Shown: piece by piece, positions 59,381 through 64,000 of the stretch
Layout: each line of letters starts with the position of its first letter
How positions within the stretch are numbered: position 1 is the stretch's first letter
Origin: Candidatus Eisenbergiella merdigallinarum
GTDB taxonomy: Bacteria; Bacillota; Clostridia; Lachnospirales; Lachnospiraceae
Direction: 5' to 3'
DNA: 64,000 nt
Assembly: GCA_019119355.1 (NCBI GenBank)
Contig: DWXE01000001.1
Span: 107,550-171,549 of the forward strand
Program-made: the position numbers and the translations under genes
Notes under the pieces: generated by a model
Told to the model about the DNA's origin: nothing
What the model saw: the letters and a program-made list of their open reading frames with translations, nothing else
The model's database searches: none

Positions 59381-62300
59381 TTACATTTCTGTGACTTTAC
59401 GGTTAATATTTTTCTGAGCCGTGGAGAGCATCAGCTTGATCCGGTTGAGCTGATTGACCTCGCTGGCGCCCGGATCGTAGTCGATGGCCACGACGTTGGA
59501 CTGGGGGTATCGGCGGCGCAGCTCCTTGATCACGCCCTTGCCCACCACGTGGTTGGGCAGACAGCCGAAGGGCTGGGTGCAGACGATGTTGGGCACGTCG
59601 GAGTGGATCAGCTCCACCATTTCCCCGGTCAAAAACCAGCCTTCACCGGTCTGATTGCCGATGGAGACGATGGGCTCCGCATAGGAAGCCAGATCCCGGA
59701 TGTGGGCGGGCGGATCGAAGTGGCTGCTTCGTTCGAAGGCCTTCGAGGCGGCCGAGCGCACCCGTTCCATGGCCCAGATTCCCAGCTTCGCGGCCAGGGC
59801 CGTCTTCCTGCTGGTCCCCAGATGATCCGCCTTATACAGCTGATTGTAAAAACAGTAGAACATGAAGTCCAGAAGGTCGGGCACCACGGCCTCCGCCCCT
59901 TCCGCCTCCAGAAGCTCCACCAGATGGTTGTTGGCGGCGGGCGCGAACTTCACCAGGATTTCCCCGACGATGCCCACCCGGGGCTTTTTCACGTCCAGAA
60001 CCGGAACCGCGTCGAAATCCCGGATGATCTGGCGGCACATTTTCCGGAAGGTGAAGTAATTGGGCAGTTTTTTCGAGGAGACAAAGGCCTTGCACTTTTC
60101 CAGCCATTTTTGATGCAGGGCGTCCACGGAGCCCGGCGTCTGCTCGTAAGGGCGCATCCGGTAAACGCAGCGCATGAAGATGTCCCCGAAGATCACGCCG
60201 TAGATCGCCCGGATCAGAAGGCCGGGGGTGAGCTGAAAGCCCGGGTTGGTCTCGATGCCGGACATGTTGATGGATACCACCGGAACGTATTCCATCCCGG
60301 CCTTTTCCAGCGCCCGGCGGATAAAGCCCACGTAGTTGGTGGCCCGGCAGCCGCCTCCGGTCTGGGTCATGACGATGGCCACCTTATGGGTATCGTAGCG
60401 GCCGGACAGCAGGGCGTCCATGATCTGTCCCACCACCAGCAGGGAAGGATAGCAGGCGTCGTTGTTGACGTATTTTAAGCCGGTATCCACTGCGCGGCGG
60501 TTGTCGTTGGGCAGCACTTCGAAGCGATAGCCGCAGGCCCGGAAAGCGGGCTCCAGCACCTCGAAGTGGATGGGGGACATCTGCGGGCAGAGGATGGTAT
60601 AATCCCTGCGCATTTCCTCCGTAAACTGCACTTTGTGAATGTTCGTGGGAGCGATGGTCCGCTTCGCCTGCTTTTTCTCCCTCACGCGGATGGCGGAGAG
60701 GAGGGAGCGGATCCGGATCCGTGCGGCCCCCAGATTGTTCACTTCATCGATCTTCAGGCAGGTATAAATCTTATCCGACCCGGACAAAATGTCGTTGACC
60801 TGATCCGTGGTCACGGCGTCCAGGCCGCAGCCGAAGGAATTGAGCTGGATCAGATCCAGATCCTCCCGGGTGCGGACGAAGGTCGCGGCCGCGTACAGGC
60901 GGGAATGATACATCCACTGGTCGGAGACGATCAGCGGCCGGTCGGGAGTCCCCAGATGGGAAACGGAATCTTCGGTCAAAACGGCCAGGCCGTAGGAGGT
61001 GATCAGCTCCGGAATGCCGTGGTTGATCTCAGGATCGATGTGGTAGGGCCTGCCGGCCAGCACGATCCCGCGCTTATGGTTTTCTTCCATCCAGGAGAGC
61101 ACTTCCTCTCCCTTTTTCTTCATATCGTCCCTGGCGGCCTGCATTTCCGCCCAGCCTGCCAGCGCGGCGTCCTCCACCTCGTTGGCGGGGAGCTCAGAAA
61201 ATTCCTTCTTCAGCTCCTGTGTAGCCACATCCAGACTCGCGAAGGAGAGGAAGGGATTGCGGAACTTCACCTCGCCCCGTCCGATCTCCTCCACGTTGTT
61301 CTTGATGTTCTCCGAATAGGAGGTGACGATGGGGCAGTTGTAGTGGTTGTTGGCCCCCGGCGTTTCGTCACGCTCGTAGAACAGGGCCGGGTAGAAGATG
61401 AAATCCACGCCCTGACGGATCAGCCAGGACACGTGGCCGTGCGCCAGCTTGGCGGGATAGCACTCCGACTCGCTGGGGATGGATTCGATGCCCAGCTCGT
61501 AAATCTTCCGGTTGGACGCGGGGGAGAGCACCACCTGATAGCCCAGGCTGGTAAAAAAGGTAAACCAGAACGGGTAGTTCTCATACATGTTCAGAACCCG
61601 CGGAATGCCAACCCGCCCGCGGGGCGCTTTGTCCGGCGTCAGCGGCTCGTAGGAGAACAGCCGTTTCAGCTTGTATTCGAACAGGTTGGGGACGTTGCTG
61701 GGGTTTTTTGCCTTGCCCAGGCCGCGTTCGCAGCGGTTGCCGGAAATATACTGCCTGCCGCCGGAAAAACGGTTGATGGTCAGGCGGCAGCTGTTGGTAC
61801 AGCCCTTGCACTTGGCCATGGTGGTCTCGAATTCCAGCGAATTGATTTTATCGATGGAGAGCATGGTGGTCTGATAGCCCGCGGTATAATGCTCCCGGGC
61901 GATCAGGGCCGCGCCGAAAGCGCCCATGATGCCAGCGATGTCCGGACGGACGGCGTTGCAGCCGGCGATCTTTTCGAAGCTGCGCAAAACGGCGTCGTTG
62001 TAAAACGTGCCGCCCTGGACCACGATTTCCTTTCCCAGCTCGGAAGCGTCGGAAACCTTGATGACCTTAAACAGGGCGTTTTTAATGACGGAATAGGCCA
62101 GGCCGGCGGAAATATCCGGGACCGAAGCCCCCTCCTTCTGCGCCTGCTTGACTTTGGAATTCATGAAAACCGTGCAGCGGGTGCCCAGATCGATGGGATG
62201 TTCCGCGAAGAGCGCCGCCTTCGCGAAGTCCTGTACGCTGTAATTTAAGGATTTGGCGAAGGTTTCGATGAAGGAACCGCAGCCGGAGGAGCAGGCCTCG

Positions 62301-63649
62301 TTGAGCTGCACGCTGTCCACGGTCTGATTTTTGATCTTGATGCACTTCATGTCCTGGCCGCCGATATCCAGGATGCAGTCCACCTTCGGGTTGAAGAACG
62401 CTGCGGCATAATAGTGGGCCACGGTCTCCACTTCTCCGTCATCCAGCAAAAAGGCCGCCTTCATCAGGGCTTCGCCGTATCCGGTGGAGCAGGAGCGCAC
62501 GATCCTGGCCCCTTTGGGAAGCCTGCGGTAGATGTCCTGAATGGCCAGGATCGCGGTCTTCAAGGGGCTGCCGTTGTTATTCGAATAGAAGGAATACAGC
62601 AGGGAGCCGTCCTCCCCCACCAGAGCCACCTTCGTGGTGGTGGATCCGGCGTCGATGCCCAGATAGCAGTTGCCGGTATAGGTTTCCAGCGGGGCGGTCT
62701 TCACGCAGTGGCCGTCATGGCGGCTGCGGAACTCCTCATATTCTTCCCCGGAAGCGAAGAGCGGCTCCATCCGCTCCACCTCGAATTCCATCTTAATATC
62801 GGAGGACAGCTTCCCGACCATCTCTTCCATGGAAAAGGAAACCCCGGACCCGGCGTTTAACGCCGAGCCGATGGCCGCGAACAGATGGGAATTGTCCGTA
62901 TCGATCACGTGCTCGTCATCCAGCTTTAAGGTGCGGATGAAGGCGGCTTTCAGCTCGGAAAGGAAGTGCAGGGGGCCGCCCAGAAACGCCACGTGTCCCC
63001 GGATCGGCTTGCCGCAGGCCAGCCCGCTGATGGTCTGATTGACCACGGCCTGGAAAATGGAGGCGGACAGGTCTTCCTTCGTGGCCCCTTCGTTGATCAG
63101 CGGCTGGATGTCGGACTTTGCGAAAACGCCGCAGCGGGCGGCGATGGTGTACAGGGAGCGGTAATTTTTGGCGTATTCGTTCAGCCCTGCCGCGTCCGTC
63201 TGGATCAGGGAAGCCATCTGATCGATGAAGGATCCTGTGCCGCCGGCGCAGATTCCGTTCATCCGCTGCTCCACATTGCCGTTTTCAAAATAGATGATTT
63301 TGGCGTCCTCCCCGCCCAGCTCAATGGCCACGTCGGTCCTGGGCGCCAGTTCCTGCAGGGCGGTAGCCACGGAAATCACTTCCTGAACGAAGGGGACGCC
63401 CAGATGGTTCGCCAGCGTCAGCCCGCCGGATCCGGTGATCATGGGATGCAGCGTCAGGTTGCCCAGCTTCTCATAAGCGTCCGAAAGAAGTTCCCTCAGC
63501 GTCTCCCGGATATTGGCGAAATGCCGCCGGTAATCGGAAAACAGAATCCGGTGTTCTCCGTCCAGAACCGCAATTTTTACGGTGGTGGATCCGATATCGA
63601 TCCCCAGCGTGTAAAACGTATGTTTCTCCTGATTGGAGGTCCAGTTCAT
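59381..63649 (-). CDS. 2-hydroxyacyl-CoA dehydratase activase-related fusion protein
   Basis: The 1422-residue protein fuses two ASKHA ATPase domains of the BadF/HgdC type to a DUF2229 region and a HgdB-like C-terminal part. The first ATPase domain carries [15 protein letters not shown] (about residue 16) and [12 protein letters not shown]. The second carries [15 protein letters not shown] (about 330) and [13 protein letters not shown] Cys cluster CKGCTNSC lies near 620. HgdC-type activators use ATP to push an electron into 2-hydroxyacyl-CoA dehydratases through a 4Fe-4S cluster held by such Cys residues. The fusion is widespread in Clostridia but its substrate is unknown. It is a single-gene unit with a promoter at 63706-63734. 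Confidence 0.88.
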   Translation of the reverse strand: MNWTSNQEKHTFYTLGIDIGSTTVKIAVLDGEHRILFSDYRRHFANIRETLRELLSDAYEKLGNLTLHPMITGSGGLTLANHLGVPFVQEVISVATALQELAPRTDVAIELGGEDAKIIYFENGNVEQRMNGICAGGTGSFIDQMASLIQTDAAGLNEYAKNYRSLYTIAARCGVFAKSDIQPLINEGATKEDLSASIFQAVVNQTISGLACGKPIRGHVAFLGGPLHFLSELKAAFIRTLKLDDEHVIDTDNSHLFAAIGSALNAGSGVSFSMEEMVGKLSSDIKMEFEVERMEPLFASGEEYEEFRSRHDGHCVKTAPLETYTGNCYLGIDAGSTTTKVALVGEDGSLLYSFYSNNNGSPLKTAILAIQDIYRRLPKGARIVRSCSTGYGEALMKAAFLLDDGEVETVAHYYAAAFFNPKVDCILDIGGQDMKCIKIKNQTVDSVQLNEACSSGCGSFIETFAKSLNYSVQDFAKAALFAEHPIDLGTRCTVFMNSKVKQAQKEGASVPDISAGLAYSVIKNALFKVIKVSDASELGKEIVVQGGTFYNDAVLRSFEKIAGCNAVRPDIAGIMGAFGAALIAREHYTAGYQTTMLSIDKINSLEFETTMAKCKGCTNSCRLTINRFSGGRQYISGNRCERGLGKAKNPSNVPNLFEYKLKRLFSYEPLTPDKAPRGRVGIPRVLNMYENYPFWFTFFTSLGYQVVLSPASNRKIYELGIESIPSESECYPAKLAHGHVSWLIRQGVDFIFYPALFYERDETPGANNHYNCPIVTSYSENIKNNVEEIGRGEVKFRNPFLSFASLDVATQELKKEFSELPANEVEDAALAGWAEMQAARDDMKKKGEEVLSWMEENHKRGIVLAGRPYHIDPEINHGIPELITSYGLAVLTEDSVSHLGTPDRPLIVSDQWMYHSRLYAAATFVRTREDLDLIQLNSFGCGLDAVTTDQVNDILSGSDKIYTCLKIDEVNNLGAARIRIRSLLSAIRVREKKQAKRTIAPTNIHKVQFTEEMRRDYTILCPQMSPIHFEVLEPAFRACGYRFEVLPNDNRRAVDTGLKYVNNDACYPSLLVVGQIMDALLSGRYDTHKVAIVMTQTGGGCRATNYVGFIRRALEKAGMEYVPVVSINMSGIETNPGFQLTPGLLIRAIYGVIFGDIFMRCVYRMRPYEQTPGSVDALHQKWLEKCKAFVSSKKLPNYFTFRKMCRQIIRDFDAVPVLDVKKPRVGIVGEILVKFAPAANNHLVELLEAEGAEAVVPDLLDFMFYCFYNQLYKADHLGTSRKTALAAKLGIWAMERVRSAASKAFERSSHFDPPAHIRDLASYAEPIVSIGNQTGEGWFLTGEMVELIHSDVPNIVCTQPFGCLPNHVVGKGVIKELRRRYPQSNVVAIDYDPGASEVNQLNRIKLMLSTAQKNINRKVTEM

Positions 63650-63674
63650 ATGCTATCACTCTTTCTTCCTATTA

Positions 63675-63734
63675 TTATACAAAACGTCAGTTCTTTAACT
63701 TCAACATTATACGACAGGTTTTTTGGATGCGCAA
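63675..63734 (-). promoter_or_regulatory. promoter region of the dehydratase-activase gene
   Basis: On the minus strand TTGCGC (63734-63729), 17-base spacer, perfect TATAAT (63711-63706). A second TATAAT lies nearer the gene (63680-63675) with a weaker -35. Confidence 0.65.
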
Positions 63735-63856
63735 CGAGAGAAGCGTTAAAAATGTGTTAAAGTTTTAAAAAATTGCATTATCGATAAATCCTCAATATGA
63801 GCCGAAAATGGCGTAAAAACAAGAGAAATTGGTGCTTTGTGATGTTCGATAAAACG

Positions 63857-64000
63857 TTATAATGCGAAGCCGTTAGTGACAAATAGTGACAAATCTATTT
63901 TTTCGATTTCAGCACGCAGGCTGTCCAGGGACGGATGGATGTATTTATCCTCTGTGATGTCAGAGGACAGGGAATGGCCGACCAGTCTCTTCAGGTAAAA
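63857..64000 (-). CDS. C-terminal end of a tyrosine recombinase/integrase (cut by window end)
   Basis: The last 144 bases encode, on the minus strand, 47 residues reading FYLKRLVGHSLSSDITEDKY then IHPSLDSLRAEIEKIDL and a short tail. GHSLSSDITEDKY holds the final His and the catalytic Tyr of tyrosine recombinases in the arrangement common to phage and transposon integrases. The tail contains a tandem GTGACAAATA-like repeat. A mobile element may lie beyond the window. It is unrelated to the invertase at 26.3 kb beyond family level. Confidence 0.75.
   Translation of the reverse strand, partial: FYLKRLVGHSLSSDITEDKYIHPSLDSLRAEIEKIDLSLFVTNGFAL

Overview
The window reads as the chromosome of a GC-rich, spore-forming gut Clostridia, most likely Lachnospiraceae. 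Pointers are spoIVA, a tyrosine T-box leader, the radical SAM(DUF512)-der-plsY-gpsA order, a YesM/YesN two-component pair, a DUF6472 protein, and Cys-type sulfatases with a GH29 fucosidase. Taxonomy is inferred from gene content only. Three patches stand out by composition or content: the AT-rich permease fragment at the left edge, an AT-rich KAP NTPase gene near 48-49.6 kb, and a truncated integrase at the right edge.

Layout. 0-6 kb: permease fragment, two small minus-strand ORFs, then a coupled run DUF1015 - glgB - mscS, and tRNA-Thr(CGT). 6-9 kb: class Ic aspartate aminotransferase, a two-part ThrE-type exporter and a DUF6472 protein in one tight operon. 9-14.3 kb: an unusual membrane-anchored coiled-coil protein with a His/Cys cluster, a MATE transporter behind a possible attenuator, and a CPBP protease. 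14.3-17.6 kb (minus): a degenerate-GGDEF/EAL protein and PRPP synthetase. 17.7-23.5 kb: radical SAM/DUF512, Der, PlsY, GpsA and two membrane proteins of unknown function. 23.5-26.1 kb: amino-acid ABC transporter.

26.2-32.3 kb is the most interesting part. A tyrosine recombinase is followed by three copies of a 24-bp site, two direct and one inverted. They bracket about 250 bp carrying outward-facing promoters, directly upstream of a 1569-residue secreted S-layer-homology protein. This has the architecture of an invertible promoter switch (inverton) controlling a surface protein.

32.3-43.4 kb is a glycan-foraging locus: GH29 fucosidase, YesM/YesN regulators, two sulfatases, two sugar permeases and a lipoprotein binding protein, suggesting use of sulfated fucosylated host glycans. 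43.4-48 kb: metF, a MoxR-VWA pair and an amidophosphoribosyltransferase that lacks the N-terminal Cys. 48.2-49.6 kb: KAP NTPase. 49.8-54 kb: T-box, tyrS, DUF1848, spoIVA. 53.9-58 kb: a second AAA-VWA pair and a second MATE transporter. 58-63.7 kb (minus): a VanW protein and a 1422-residue acyl-CoA dehydratase activase fusion. The right edge holds the C-terminal end of a second integrase.
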